Origin: Beggiatoa alba B18LD
GTDB taxonomy: Bacteria > Pseudomonadota > Gammaproteobacteria > Beggiatoales > Beggiatoaceae
NCBI RefSeq assembly: GCF_000245015.1
Contig: NZ_JH600070.1
Span: 2,080,634 to 2,144,633 of the forward strand
Direction of reading: 5' to 3'
Length of the DNA stretch: 64,000 nt
Numbering within the stretch: position 1 is the stretch's first letter; every line of letters starts with the position of its first letter. Below the pieces are notes generated by a model. That model had not been told where the DNA came from, did not search any database, and saw nothing but the letters and a program-made list of their open reading frames with translations. Positions 33,806-43,433 of the stretch are shown here, piece after piece. Position numbers and translations under genes: made by a program.

Positions 33806-34078
33806 AAAAAACTATAACCTACTGTTCATTTATTTATAAAATAACCTAATTTATCTGTTATCTTACCCCCATAGGCGATAAACAACAGACAAGATGTTGA
33901 CAACTTTATGATTAGGTGTTGATAAACACTCAATCAGGTATCGCGCAAATGCGCATTATTTGATTAAGTGTGAGTGGCATAATCATTATTATGTATGGCA
34001 AGATTACTGCATACCGTCTAGTATTGAGTAAATACATCATTACATAGTGTCATGTTTAAACAATAAAGATACACAACA

Positions 34079-34447
34079 ATGCAACGTATTTCACAAAAAA
34101 TTATTGGTGTTCCTTACGGTAAAACAAAAGATGAGATTGGACAGTTGCTTTTAAGGAATTGGCAAAATGCTATTGTCGAGCAAACCAAAAACCTGCCAAA
34201 AATCAAAGGGGTTTGTGTTTTAAAACTTAACTTTCTGTTGCCTGCTGATAAATTTCCCGCCCGCTTTCCTTACGGCCCTGACTTAGAAGGATTAATTGGG
34301 CGTGTCATGGATTCGTTGAATAGCACTATTTTTAGTGAAGTGGCTGGCGGACATTCTTGCATCATGTCGTTAAGCGTGAAAAAAACCAAAGTACCATCCG
34401 ATAAAGAAGCAGGAGTCTGGTTAGAAATTTTAACGTTAGATAGTTAA
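34079..34447 (+). CDS. Small protein, possibly RusA-like fold
   Basis: 122 residues, no signal or membrane segment. The sequence LNFLLPADKFPARFPYGPDLEGLIGRVMDSLNSTIF (here described by its parts YGPDLEGLI and RVMDSLNSTIF) resembles the P-D-x-D-N-L..K..xDAL region of RusA Holliday-junction resolvases. The second Asp is Glu, and the usual D-D pair after the helix is SE. If related, it may be an altered or inactive member. Flanked by rimO and rlmB on the opposite strand, it has its own upstream region of some 270 bases. Family assignment is tentative. Confidence 0.55.
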   Translation: MQRISQKIIGVPYGKTKDEIGQLLLRNWQNAIVEQTKNLPKIKGVCVLKLNFLLPADKFPARFPYGPDLEGLIGRVMDSLNSTIFSEVAGGHSCIMSLSVKKTKVPSDKEAGVWLEILTLDS

Positions 34448-34458
34448 ATTAACTGCTT

Positions 34459-35217
34459 TCATGTTGCGTTAGTACGTTGTCGCACGGCTTCGTAAAGGCA
34501 AACTCCTGTCGCAACAGATACATTTAAGCTTTCTACTTGTCCAAACATAGGGATTTTTACGAGCGTATCGCATAATTCCTGTGTTAAACGCCGTAAGCCT
34601 GTCCCTTCTGCCCCTAGAACAATTGCTAACGCGCCAGTTAGTTCAGTCGCAAAAAGTGATTGTTGACTTTCCCCCGCTGTGCCAATTATCCACACCCCTT
34701 GTTCTTTTAACCAACGTAAAGTTGTGGCTAAATTCGTGACTTGAATCAATGGCACGCTTTCTGCGCCACCTGATGCAACTTTGCGTACCACAGGTGATAA
34801 ACCACAGGCTTTATCTTTTGGCACAATCACGGCGTGCACGCCTGCGGCATCGGCTGTGCGTAAACACGCACCCAAGTTATGCGGGTCTTGAACGGTATCC
34901 AAGATTAATAAAAAAGGGGGAACGGTCAATTGCTCGAGTAATTGGGCTAAATCGTCTTGGGTTTGCATCGCTTGTGCTTTACAGCGGGCGATAATGCCTT
35001 GATGATTACTGCCCTCTTCCACTTGTTTATCTAAGGTTTTCTTAGCAACAGTTTGAATGGTTAAATCATGTTGGCGTGCTTGATTTAATAAACCCTCAAT
35101 ACGGGCATCTTGTCTGCCTTCTTGCACCCAAATTTCTAAAATACGACTTGCGTCATTTTGTAAGACCGCTTGCACGGCATGAATACCGAAAATAATATCG
35201 TGTCGGGATTTATTCAT
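34459..35217 (-). CDS. rlmB: 23S rRNA 2'-O-ribose methyltransferase RlmB
   Basis: 252 residues. The N-terminal substrate-binding domain (IIFGIHAVQAVLQNDASRILEIWVQ) is joined to a SpoU trefoil-knot domain with NLGACLRTADAAGV (motif 1), IVLGAEGTGLRRL (motif 2) and SLNVSVATGVCLYEAVRQR (motif 3). RlmB methylates the ribose of a guanosine (G2251 in E. coli) in the peptidyl-transferase centre. It lies downstream of purH-purD on the same strand, separated by a hairpin. Confidence 0.93.
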   Translation of the reverse strand: MNKSRHDIIFGIHAVQAVLQNDASRILEIWVQEGRQDARIEGLLNQARQHDLTIQTVAKKTLDKQVEEGSNHQGIIARCKAQAMQTQDDLAQLLEQLTVPPFLLILDTVQDPHNLGACLRTADAAGVHAVIVPKDKACGLSPVVRKVASGGAESVPLIQVTNLATTLRWLKEQGVWIIGTAGESQQSLFATELTGALAIVLGAEGTGLRRLTQELCDTLVKIPMFGQVESLNVSVATGVCLYEAVRQRTNAT

Positions 35218-35243
35218 AAAAAAACAATCGCCCCTTGTAAATG

Positions 35244-35285
35244 AAAACGGATAACACCGTTTAAAACGATGGTATCCGTGTTTTA
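35244..35285 (-). terminator. Imperfect hairpin after purD
   Basis: AAAACGGATAACACCGTT pairs, with single mismatches, with AACGATGGTATCCGTGTTTT. Read on the minus strand it lies about 50 bases after the purD stop and ends in T-rich sequence. Confidence 0.6.
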
Positions 35286-35335
35286 ACTTATGCTAAACAT
35301 CACTTTAAAAAGCGTCAGCCAATGAAGATTTAAGT

Positions 35336-36619
35336 CTAACCTTCGCGGGCAATCGCTCTATAGCCAATATCATGGCGACAATACATCTTATTCCACTGAA
35401 TTTTCTGAATCTGGGCATAAGCATCTTGTTGTGCCGTTTTGACGCTGTGACCTAACGCACACACACACAACACCCGACCGCCATTTGTGACCACTTGCCC
35501 ATGTTCTTCCGCTGTCCCTGCATGGAACACTTTGACATTGTCCGCTGTTAGCTGGTCTAAGCCTTGAATTACATCGCCTTTAGCGTAGTCATTTGGATAA
35601 CCCCCTGCGGCTAAAACGACACCTAACGCCACACGTTCATCCCATTGCGCATTGACTTCATGCAAGCGTTTATCCAAGGCAGCATTGCATAATTCAACAA
35701 GGTCAGATTGCAAACGCATCATAATCGGCTGAGTTTCAGGGTCGCCAAAACGGCAATTATATTCCAAGACTTTTGGATTGCCTTGTGGGTCTATCATGAC
35801 ACCTGCATATAAAAATCCTGTGTAAGGTATGCCTTCCGCTGCCATGCCTTTTACGGTTGGTTCAATCACCAAACGCATGATTTTTTCATGCACATCCGCA
35901 GTCACCACAGGCGCAGGCGAATAGGCCCCCATTCCCCCCGTATTTGGCCCTTTGTCCCCATCATCACGGGCTTTATGGTCTTGAGAGGTCGCCATCGGCA
36001 GAATATGTTCACTGTCCACCATACAAATAAAACTGGCTTCTTCCCCAACTAAAAACTCTTCAATCACCACACGACTGCCAGCACTGCCAAACGCATTGCC
36101 TGCTAACATATCCTCAACAGCGGCAATGGCTTCAGCCTCAGTTTGCGCTAATATCACGCCTTTACCAGCGGCTAAGCCATCCGCTTTAACCACAATAGGC
36201 GCGCCTTTAGCGTGAATATAATCAATAGCGGGCTGAATTTCCGTAAAATGCTGATAAGTTGCTGTTGGAATGGCATGACGTGCTAAAAAGTCCTTTGTAA
36301 ATGCCTTTGAACCTTCTAACTGTGCCGCGCCACTGGTTGGACCAAAACAACGCAAGCCTGCTATGCGAAATTTATCCACCACGCCTGCTACTAAAGGGGC
36401 TTCAGGGCCAACAATGGTTAAATCAATTTGCTGTTGTCGGGCAAAATTAACCAATGTATGAATATCATCACTCTTAATTGGTACATTCTCGACTTTCGCT
36501 TCTCGTGCTGTACCTGCATTTCCAGGTGCAACAAACACCTTTTGCACAGTCGGCGATTGAGCGACTTTCCATGCTAAGGCGTGTTCGCGCCCCCCATTAC
36601 CTATAATCAATATTTTCAT
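35336..36619 (-). CDS. purD: Phosphoribosylamine-glycine ligase
   Basis: 427 residues with the GARS layout: N-terminal GNGGREHALAWKVAQS, an ATP-grasp domain (FTKDFLARHAIPTA, VVKADGLAAGKGV, DGDKGPNTGGMGAYSPAP), metal-binding EYNCRFGDPETQ and the small C-terminal domain. It catalyses the second step of purine synthesis, joining glycine to phosphoribosylamine with ATP. Coupled to purH (31-base gap). Confidence 0.95.
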   Translation of the reverse strand: MKILIIGNGGREHALAWKVAQSPTVQKVFVAPGNAGTAREAKVENVPIKSDDIHTLVNFARQQQIDLTIVGPEAPLVAGVVDKFRIAGLRCFGPTSGAAQLEGSKAFTKDFLARHAIPTATYQHFTEIQPAIDYIHAKGAPIVVKADGLAAGKGVILAQTEAEAIAAVEDMLAGNAFGSAGSRVVIEEFLVGEEASFICMVDSEHILPMATSQDHKARDDGDKGPNTGGMGAYSPAPVVTADVHEKIMRLVIEPTVKGMAAEGIPYTGFLYAGVMIDPQGNPKVLEYNCRFGDPETQPIMMRLQSDLVELCNAALDKRLHEVNAQWDERVALGVVLAAGGYPNDYAKGDVIQGLDQLTADNVKVFHAGTAEEHGQVVTNGGRVLCVCALGHSVKTAQQDAYAQIQKIQWNKMYCRHDIGYRAIAREG

Positions 36620-36649
36620 CGTTTTTTAATCGTTTTCTGAGGTTATAGA

Positions 36650-38209
36650 TTAATGCTTAAAGTGACGCATCCCTGTAAAAACCATCGCCATTCCATGCTC
36701 ATTCGCTGCTTGAATGACCTCCTTATCACGCATAGAACCCCCTGGTTGGATAACTGCCGTAATGCCAACAGCCGCCGCCGCATCAATACCATCACGAAAG
36801 GGGAAAAAGGCATCAGAAGCCATAACAGAACCAGCGACTTGCAAATGCTCATCCCCTGCCTTAATTGCGGCAATTTTTGCACTATAAACACGACTCATCT
36901 GTCCTGCCCCAATGCCTATTGTCATGCCATCCTTGCAATAAACAATCGCGTTAGATTTCACAAACTTCACCACTTTCCACGCAAACAATAAATCGTTTAA
37001 TTCAGCTTCGCTGGGTTTACGTTCAGAAACTAACTGCAAATCTGCCGCACTCACTGCACCTAAATCATAGTCTTGGACTAATAACCCCCCATTGACCCGT
37101 TTAAAATCTAAACGCAGACCAACACTATCAGTCCACTGTCCACAGACTAAGACCCGCACATTGGTTTTTGTCGCTAAAATGGGTTTTGCCTCCTCGACAA
37201 CACTCGGTGCAATAATGACCTCGACAAATTGACGCTCAATAATTGCTTTTGCAGTCACCACATCTAAAGGACGATTAAACGCAATAATCCCGCCAAATGC
37301 AGACGTTGGGTCAGTCCGATAAGCGCGGTCATAAGCCTCAAAAATAGTTGCTCCAACAGCAACCCCGCAAGGATTAGCATGTTTAACAATCACACAGGCA
37401 GGCACGCTAAAGGTACGTACACATTCTAAGGCTGCATCCGTATCTGCCACATTATTAAACGATAATTCTTTACCCTGTAACTGAACAGCGGTTGAAACGC
37501 TGGGTTCTGTATTACGCGCTTCACGATAAAAAGCTGCTTTTTGATGCGGATTTTCTCCATAACGCATACTTTGCACCTTTTCATATTGCAGGCTTAAAGT
37601 AGGCGGGAAAGCAGGCTCAGGATTATCGATTTGCCCTAAATAATTCGCAATTGCCCCATCATAGCGAGCCGTATGAGCAAACACTTTACGTGCTAATTTT
37701 AAACGAGTGACAACACTGATAAAGCCTTGATTTTCATCAAACTCACTTAATACACTGTTATAGTCTTGGGCATCGACAACGACGGTAACGGCAGCGTGAT
37801 TTTTAGCAGCAGAACGCAACATTGCAGGCCCCCCAATATCGATGTTTTCAATCGCAGTCGCTAAGTCACAACTGGGGTTTGCAATTGTCTGTTCAAAGGG
37901 ATATAAATTAACAATTAACAAATCAATGGGATTAATCCCATGAGTTGCCATCACATCTTCATCAACACCGCGCCGTCCTAATAATCCGCCATGAATTTTA
38001 GGATGCAAGGTTTTCACACGTCCATCCATCATTTCTGGAAAACCTGTGTAATCAGCAACTTCTACAACGGGAATGTTGTGTTCTGCTAATAACTTTGCTG
38101 TTCCACCCGTAGAAAGAATTTCTACTCCCCGTTCATGTAATGCATGAGCAAAGTCGGTGATGCCTGTTTTATCAGAAACACTGATAAGCGCACGTTGGAT
38201 TTTTGACAT
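36650..38209 (-). CDS. purH: Bifunctional AICAR transformylase / IMP cyclohydrolase
   Basis: 519 residues. The N-terminal MGS-like cyclohydrolase domain (about 1-190) contains SVSDKTGI and [11 protein letters not shown]; the transformylase domain has [36 protein letters not shown] (catalytic Lys-His) and a C-terminal [15 protein letters not shown]. It carries out the last two steps to IMP using 10-formyl-tetrahydrofolate. First gene of purH-purD on the minus strand; the 210-base gap to the divergent kinase gene should contain the promoter. No purine riboswitch was seen. Confidence 0.95.
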   Translation of the reverse strand: MSKIQRALISVSDKTGITDFAHALHERGVEILSTGGTAKLLAEHNIPVVEVADYTGFPEMMDGRVKTLHPKIHGGLLGRRGVDEDVMATHGINPIDLLIVNLYPFEQTIANPSCDLATAIENIDIGGPAMLRSAAKNHAAVTVVVDAQDYNSVLSEFDENQGFISVVTRLKLARKVFAHTARYDGAIANYLGQIDNPEPAFPPTLSLQYEKVQSMRYGENPHQKAAFYREARNTEPSVSTAVQLQGKELSFNNVADTDAALECVRTFSVPACVIVKHANPCGVAVGATIFEAYDRAYRTDPTSAFGGIIAFNRPLDVVTAKAIIERQFVEVIIAPSVVEEAKPILATKTNVRVLVCGQWTDSVGLRLDFKRVNGGLLVQDYDLGAVSAADLQLVSERKPSEAELNDLLFAWKVVKFVKSNAIVYCKDGMTIGIGAGQMSRVYSAKIAAIKAGDEHLQVAGSVMASDAFFPFRDGIDAAAAVGITAVIQPGGSMRDKEVIQAANEHGMAMVFTGMRHFKH

Positions 38210-38421
38210 TTTTATCCTTCTGCATAAAAAGTTTGAAAATAGAGAAAAAGTAAACAGATAAGGTCTTTCATAAAATAGAAATAATCATTAAATTAGATTT
38301 CTTTGATGCCAATTCGGTTTTTTTGTTTTAGCATTAACCAGTTTTCATTTTTAAGTAATAAATATCGCTGAAAAGTTTCACTTAAAAGTGATTTATATCA
38401 AAATTTTATAGGTTTAAATTT

Positions 38422-41019
38422 ATGCTCAATAAAGCACCTATTAAGTATATTTATGGACTTATTGTTGTTTTAATCATCGCCGTCACCTCCTCAGTTTATT
38501 ACAGCTTGTCGACGCTATTAGCAAGCTTTAAACTGGTTGAACATACCTATCTTTCTATTGATTACGGCAATCAATTCAAAACAACCGTTTTGGACACAGA
38601 AAAAAACGTACGAAGTTTTGTTCTTACAGGGAATACACAATTTTTTGATAATTACAGCACAAATTCACATAAATTAACGCTGTTATTAAAAAATGCAGAG
38701 GAACATGTCAACGATAATCCTATTCAAATACAACTGCTAAAAAATATTAATTTTTCAATTAATTTATGGCTTGAACAATATGTTGTCGATTTAATGGAAA
38801 AGCGAAAACGGCTTGTTGCAGCAAATAATGTGAATGATGCCAATATAATCGAGATATCCAATTTTTTACAATCTAGCGTTTATCGGAGTAGTACGGAAAA
38901 TATTTATGCTAAAATTCAAAGTTTTATCAAAAATGAAGTTGATTTATTAACCGTTCGTACACAAGAAAACTATGCATTAGCCAATCAAACGATTATTTTT
39001 ATTATCGTTGGCAATCTATTTGTGATTATTTGCAGTTTTCCCCTCGTTTCCACACTGATGCGTTACATATGGCTAACAGGTGGACGTTCACATTTACAAG
39101 AACGTCTTATTGGTGAGCAACAAGTACAAACCCTTGCAGACAATGTCTTATCATTCCTCAGTGAATACCTCACCGCTTATAAAGCCGTCATGTATCTGCC
39201 CGACTCCTCTTTAGAGGAAGTTAAAAAACTACATCTTGTCTCTACTTATGCCTGCGCACGGAAACAAGTGCCCCATTACATCACTATGGGAGATGGATTG
39301 CTAGGACAAGCCGCCTTGACACCACAATTATTACGTATTCGTGATATTCCCTCAAATTATTTACCCATTTCATCAGGTTTAGGTCAGATAAAACCCATTG
39401 AATTGCTCATTTTTCCAATTTTTTATCAAAATAGCATAAAAGGCGTGATTGAATTTGCCTTTTTTAAACCAGTTAGTACGATTAAAGTTGATTTTTTACA
39501 ACAGGTTTCCTTGATTATTGGCGCGGCGTTACATGGTGCAGAAACGCATCAGCATATTCAAAAATTGTTAGAAGAAACCCAAGTGCAAGCGAGCGAATTA
39601 CGTTCGCAACAGGAAGAATTAGCCAGCATTAATGAAGAATTAGAAGAACAATACAGCACCTTAGAAAAGCAATATGCTGAAATTAATCGGGTCAATACAA
39701 CCAATCAACAATTGCAGGCATTAAATAGATCAATAGAGTCTGAAAAACAAGCCTTAGCCCTAGCAAGTCACTATAAATCCACTTTTTTAGCGAATATGTC
39801 GCATGAGCTACGCAACCCATTGAATAGTATTTTAATGCTTGCGGAAATTTTTGAGGAAAATATTTATAACAATTTAAACGAGAAGCAAATTGAGCAAGCA
39901 AAAACGATTTATAACGCGGGAACGGATTTATTATCACTAATCAATGATATTTTAGATTTAGCCCGCATTGAAGCGGGTAAGCTCAGTATTCAAGCAGAAG
40001 AATTTATTTTAGATGAACTTATTGAGCAAACTTATCAAAAATTCTCGCCAATTGCTGAGAAAAAAGGCTTGCGCTTTCTCTCAGAAAAAGCAAAGGATTT
40101 ACCTTATAGCTTAGTCAGTGATCAGCGCAGAATTAGTCAGATTATTAATAACTTATTATCTAATGCGCTAAAGTTCACTCATGAGGGTGAAGTGATTATG
40201 CACATTTATCAGCCTACAGTGGAAGAATTATCGCAATATCAATCTGTAGTAAAAACAAAATTCATTGCGGTACAGGTTAAAGATACAGGTATTGGTGTTG
40301 AAAAAGATAAACAAGCAATTATTTTTGAACCTTTTCAACAAGCAGATGGTTCAACAAATCGTCGTTATGGGGGTACAGGGTTAGGTTTATCCATTTCTCG
40401 ACAATTAGCCAATTTATTAGGTGGATTTATTCATTTAGAAAGTGAATTTGGTAAAGGGAGTTGCTTTACAGTTTATTTACCCATTCATTTACAGTCGACT
40501 GAAGATAATCAAGCAGATTTAAACTTAGCAACCAAGATATCTGCACCACCAACAGAGACGCATATGCCTGACTCATTGGAAGAATCCAAAATATCAATAA
40601 CTACTACAACTGAAACCAATGAATATGATAAAGAATATTACTTTACACATCGGAAAATCTTAGTTGTTGATGATGATAAACATAATCGTTTTGCCTTACA
40701 GTTATTATTAGAAAGCAAGAAGATGCAAGTTTTACTTGCGCGAAATGCGCTTGAAGCCTTGCAGACATTAGAAGATAACCCAGATATTGCAGTGGTTTTA
40801 ATGGACATTATGATGCCCGATATTGATGGATACGAAGCTATTCGGCGTATTCGTACACAAGCCATTCATCGCAAATTACCCATTATTGCGATTACCGCTA
40901 AAACCCTTCCCGCTGATAGAGACGAATGTTTGCGTGCGGGTGCAAATGAGTACCTTTCTAAACCAATTAATGCAAACGCATTATTAACACTTTTAAAAAT
41001 GTGGCTGAATAATGTGTAA
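38422..41019 (+). CDS. Hybrid sensor histidine kinase: CHASE3-GAF-HisKA-HATPase-REC
   Basis: 865 residues. Transmembrane helix 1 (about 9-31), a periplasmic CHASE3-like helical sensor (about 35-185, with VRSFVLTG), helix 2 (about 190-212), a GAF domain (about 225-370), a coiled coil (about 380-455), HisKA with phosphoacceptor His461 in ANMSHELRNPLNS, HATPase with NNLLSNALKFTHEG, DTGIG and GGTGLGL, and a C-terminal receiver with KILVVDDD and phospho-Asp795 in LMDIMMPDIDG. No DNA-binding output is present, so it likely passes phosphate on or regulates a partner. The next gene is a SpoIIE-type phosphatase. Confidence 0.92.
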   Translation: MLNKAPIKYIYGLIVVLIIAVTSSVYYSLSTLLASFKLVEHTYLSIDYGNQFKTTVLDTEKNVRSFVLTGNTQFFDNYSTNSHKLTLLLKNAEEHVNDNPIQIQLLKNINFSINLWLEQYVVDLMEKRKRLVAANNVNDANIIEISNFLQSSVYRSSTENIYAKIQSFIKNEVDLLTVRTQENYALANQTIIFIIVGNLFVIICSFPLVSTLMRYIWLTGGRSHLQERLIGEQQVQTLADNVLSFLSEYLTAYKAVMYLPDSSLEEVKKLHLVSTYACARKQVPHYITMGDGLLGQAALTPQLLRIRDIPSNYLPISSGLGQIKPIELLIFPIFYQNSIKGVIEFAFFKPVSTIKVDFLQQVSLIIGAALHGAETHQHIQKLLEETQVQASELRSQQEELASINEELEEQYSTLEKQYAEINRVNTTNQQLQALNRSIESEKQALALASHYKSTFLANMSHELRNPLNSILMLAEIFEENIYNNLNEKQIEQAKTIYNAGTDLLSLINDILDLARIEAGKLSIQAEEFILDELIEQTYQKFSPIAEKKGLRFLSEKAKDLPYSLVSDQRRISQIINNLLSNALKFTHEGEVIMHIYQPTVEELSQYQSVVKTKFIAVQVKDTGIGVEKDKQAIIFEPFQQADGSTNRRYGGTGLGLSISRQLANLLGGFIHLESEFGKGSCFTVYLPIHLQSTEDNQADLNLATKISAPPTETHMPDSLEESKISITTTTETNEYDKEYYFTHRKILVVDDDKHNRFALQLLLESKKMQVLLARNALEALQTLEDNPDIAVVLMDIMMPDIDGYEAIRRIRTQAIHRKLPIIAITAKTLPADRDECLRAGANEYLSKPINANALLTLLKMWLNNV

Positions 41020-41188
41020 TAATATGATTTTACTGGATTAAGACTGGTATTTGTTTTGCATAAAATAGGTGAGGTTTATTATTTTTTAATTTTTTTGGCG
41101 AAATTTCTTTTTATACTGCAAACTGCTTATAAATGCGTGTAAGCCAAAATGACAATAATAACGCATCCCTTTTAGTGGAGGCAGGGCT

Positions 41189-43303
41189 ATGAACTATATA
41201 ACTTTTTTTAGGCGTTTACCGTTGCGTTATGTATTGGTAACGCCTTTTATTATTCTGTTGGTGGTAACCGTTACAATCACGGGATATTTATCTTTTTATC
41301 ATGGACAAGTCGCAATTCGTGATTTAGCGTCGCAATTGTTAGATGAAATCAGTGTGCGTGTTAATGAAAATTTAAATATTTATTTAGAAGAACCATTTGA
41401 AGTTAATCAAACTAATCAAAATACGATTAATTTAGGGCTTTTAGACACGAATCAGCTTTCTAATTGGCAAACCTATTTGTGGGAGCAAATTAGGGTGCAT
41501 CCGACGGTTCATCATATTTCTTTTGGCAATGAAGCACGGGAGTTTGTGGGGGTTGAGCGGTTAGATAATAATCAAATTGTGATGCGTCGCTCTGGACAAG
41601 TCACGGATTATAATTACACAACGTATCCTTTAGATGCACAAGGACATCCACAAGCACCTGATGCCGTTACGCCTAATTATGACCCGAGGGCGCGACCTTG
41701 GTATCAAATCGCGCTCAAGGCGGGAAAACCTGCATGGAGTGAAATTTTTCCGCATTTTGGTGCGCCGACTTTAATGATAAGCCTGAATCAGCCTGCTTAT
41801 AGTACCGATGGTAAGTTATTAGGGGTGATTAATAGCGCGTTGCGTCTTTCGCAAATTGGCGAATTTTTACAACAATTAAAAGTGGGTAAAACAGGACAAG
41901 TCTTTATTGTTGAACACTCGGCAATGCTGGTTGCAACTTCTTCAGGGGAATTGCCCTTGCGTAAAGTTGCGGATAAACAACAGCGTTTAAGTGCGTTAGA
42001 CAGTCAACATCCGCTGACTGCGGAAGTGACACGATATTTACAAGGTAGGTTTAATAAATTATCAGATATTCAAAAACCTATGTTTTTAGATTCTGTCTTT
42101 AATGACGAAGATATTTTTATTAAAGTCTCACCATATCAAGATGATGATGGGTTAGATTGGTTAGTTATTGTTGCCGTGCCTGCTAATGATTTTATGAGCG
42201 CGATTGATAAAAATGCTTATATTATCTTTTTGTTATGTTTAGGGGCTTTGTTAATCGCAATTGCCATTGGGGTTTGGTCAGCTAATCGTGTAACTCTGCC
42301 TATTGCGGAGTTAATGACTGCATCATGGCAAATTGCTAAAGGCGAATGGAATCATCAATTACCTTTGCATCGACAAGATGAAATTGGCGAGTTAGCTCGT
42401 TCTTTCCATTTTATGGCGACACAACTGCAAGATTCTTTCTTACTCTTAGAAGCTAAAGTCGAGGAGCGTACCGCCCAATTAGCGCAAGCAAATAGCGAAA
42501 TTATGACGCTCAATGAACGATTAAAAGGCGAAAATTTGCGTATGTCTGCGGAGTTAGACATCACTCGTCATTTACAACAAATGGTGTTGCCCAAAGCGCA
42601 AGAGCTTTTACAGATTAAAGAATTAGATATTGCTGGTTATATGGAACCTGCAAGTGAAGTCGGTGGTGATTATTATGATGTTCTACAAAAAGATGGGCGG
42701 GTTATTTGTGGTATTGGTGACGTAACAGGACATGGTTTAGAAAGTGGCGTGCTAATGCTCATGGTGCAAATGGCAGTACGGACATTGTTAAATAGTAACG
42801 TGCCTAATGTAGAAACTTATTTAAAAGTGTTAAATCGGACTTTGTATGATAATGTTAAACGAATGAATTCTGATAAGAATTTAACATTATCCTTGTTAGA
42901 TTACGAACAAGGCGTTTTACACTTAAGTGGTCAACATGAAGAGGTTTTAATTGTCCGTCGCAATGGCGTGGTAGAGCGTATTGATACGATTAATCTAGGC
43001 TTTATGGTGGGTTTAGAAAGTGATATTGAAACCTTTTTAGGACATCGTGAAATTCGTTTAGCAGAAGGTGATGGTGTAGTGTTATATACCGATGGTTTAA
43101 CGGAAGCCCGTAATGAACGTGGTCGCGTTTATGGGGTAGAGCGGTTATGTGAGATTGTGAGCCAATATTGGCACTTGCCTGCGCAACAAATTCAAATTCA
43201 AGTCATTGCAGATGTACGCGAACATGTTGGCACGCAAAAAGTCGCAGACGATATTACCCTGCTAATTCTAAAAAAAAACCTGATGGCAGAGATTGAGGCT
43301 TAA
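41189..43303 (+). CDS. Cache-HAMP-SpoIIE type PP2C serine phosphatase
   Basis: 704 residues. Transmembrane helix 1 (about 14-34), a large periplasmic dCache sensor (about 40-330, with YDPRARPWYQIALKAGKPAWS typical of Cache), helix 2 (about 345-365), HAMP (about 366-420), a coiled coil and a PP2C/SpoIIE domain (about 480-700). Metal Asp residues are seen in EVGGDYYDV, GIGDVTGHG, YTDGLTEARN and ADDITLL. Such proteins dephosphorylate anti-anti-sigma type STAS proteins; no STAS or anti-sigma kinase gene is next to it. A GGAGG ribosome site precedes the ATG. Same strand as the hybrid kinase, 169 bases downstream. Confidence 0.92.
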   Translation: MNYITFFRRLPLRYVLVTPFIILLVVTVTITGYLSFYHGQVAIRDLASQLLDEISVRVNENLNIYLEEPFEVNQTNQNTINLGLLDTNQLSNWQTYLWEQIRVHPTVHHISFGNEAREFVGVERLDNNQIVMRRSGQVTDYNYTTYPLDAQGHPQAPDAVTPNYDPRARPWYQIALKAGKPAWSEIFPHFGAPTLMISLNQPAYSTDGKLLGVINSALRLSQIGEFLQQLKVGKTGQVFIVEHSAMLVATSSGELPLRKVADKQQRLSALDSQHPLTAEVTRYLQGRFNKLSDIQKPMFLDSVFNDEDIFIKVSPYQDDDGLDWLVIVAVPANDFMSAIDKNAYIIFLLCLGALLIAIAIGVWSANRVTLPIAELMTASWQIAKGEWNHQLPLHRQDEIGELARSFHFMATQLQDSFLLLEAKVEERTAQLAQANSEIMTLNERLKGENLRMSAELDITRHLQQMVLPKAQELLQIKELDIAGYMEPASEVGGDYYDVLQKDGRVICGIGDVTGHGLESGVLMLMVQMAVRTLLNSNVPNVETYLKVLNRTLYDNVKRMNSDKNLTLSLLDYEQGVLHLSGQHEEVLIVRRNGVVERIDTINLGFMVGLESDIETFLGHREIRLAEGDGVVLYTDGLTEARNERGRVYGVERLCEIVSQYWHLPAQQIQIQVIADVREHVGTQKVADDITLLILKKNLMAEIEA

Positions 43304-43312
43304 GGAAACAAG

Positions 43313-43344
43313 AGGATAAGCAACACTAAAAAATGGCTTATCCT
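43313..43344 (+). terminator. Hairpin after the SpoIIE phosphatase gene
   Basis: Nine-base stem AGGATAAGC / GCTTATCCT with a 14-base A-rich loop, ten bases after the stop. The T tract is weak, so termination is not certain. Confidence 0.5.
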
Positions 43345-43433
43345 TACTTGTTATAGAAATTTAATACTTAACAATTTTACTAAGGCATGTTGAAATAGTG
43401 CTTTCTTTCATTGTCACAAGTTAGGATGGACGC

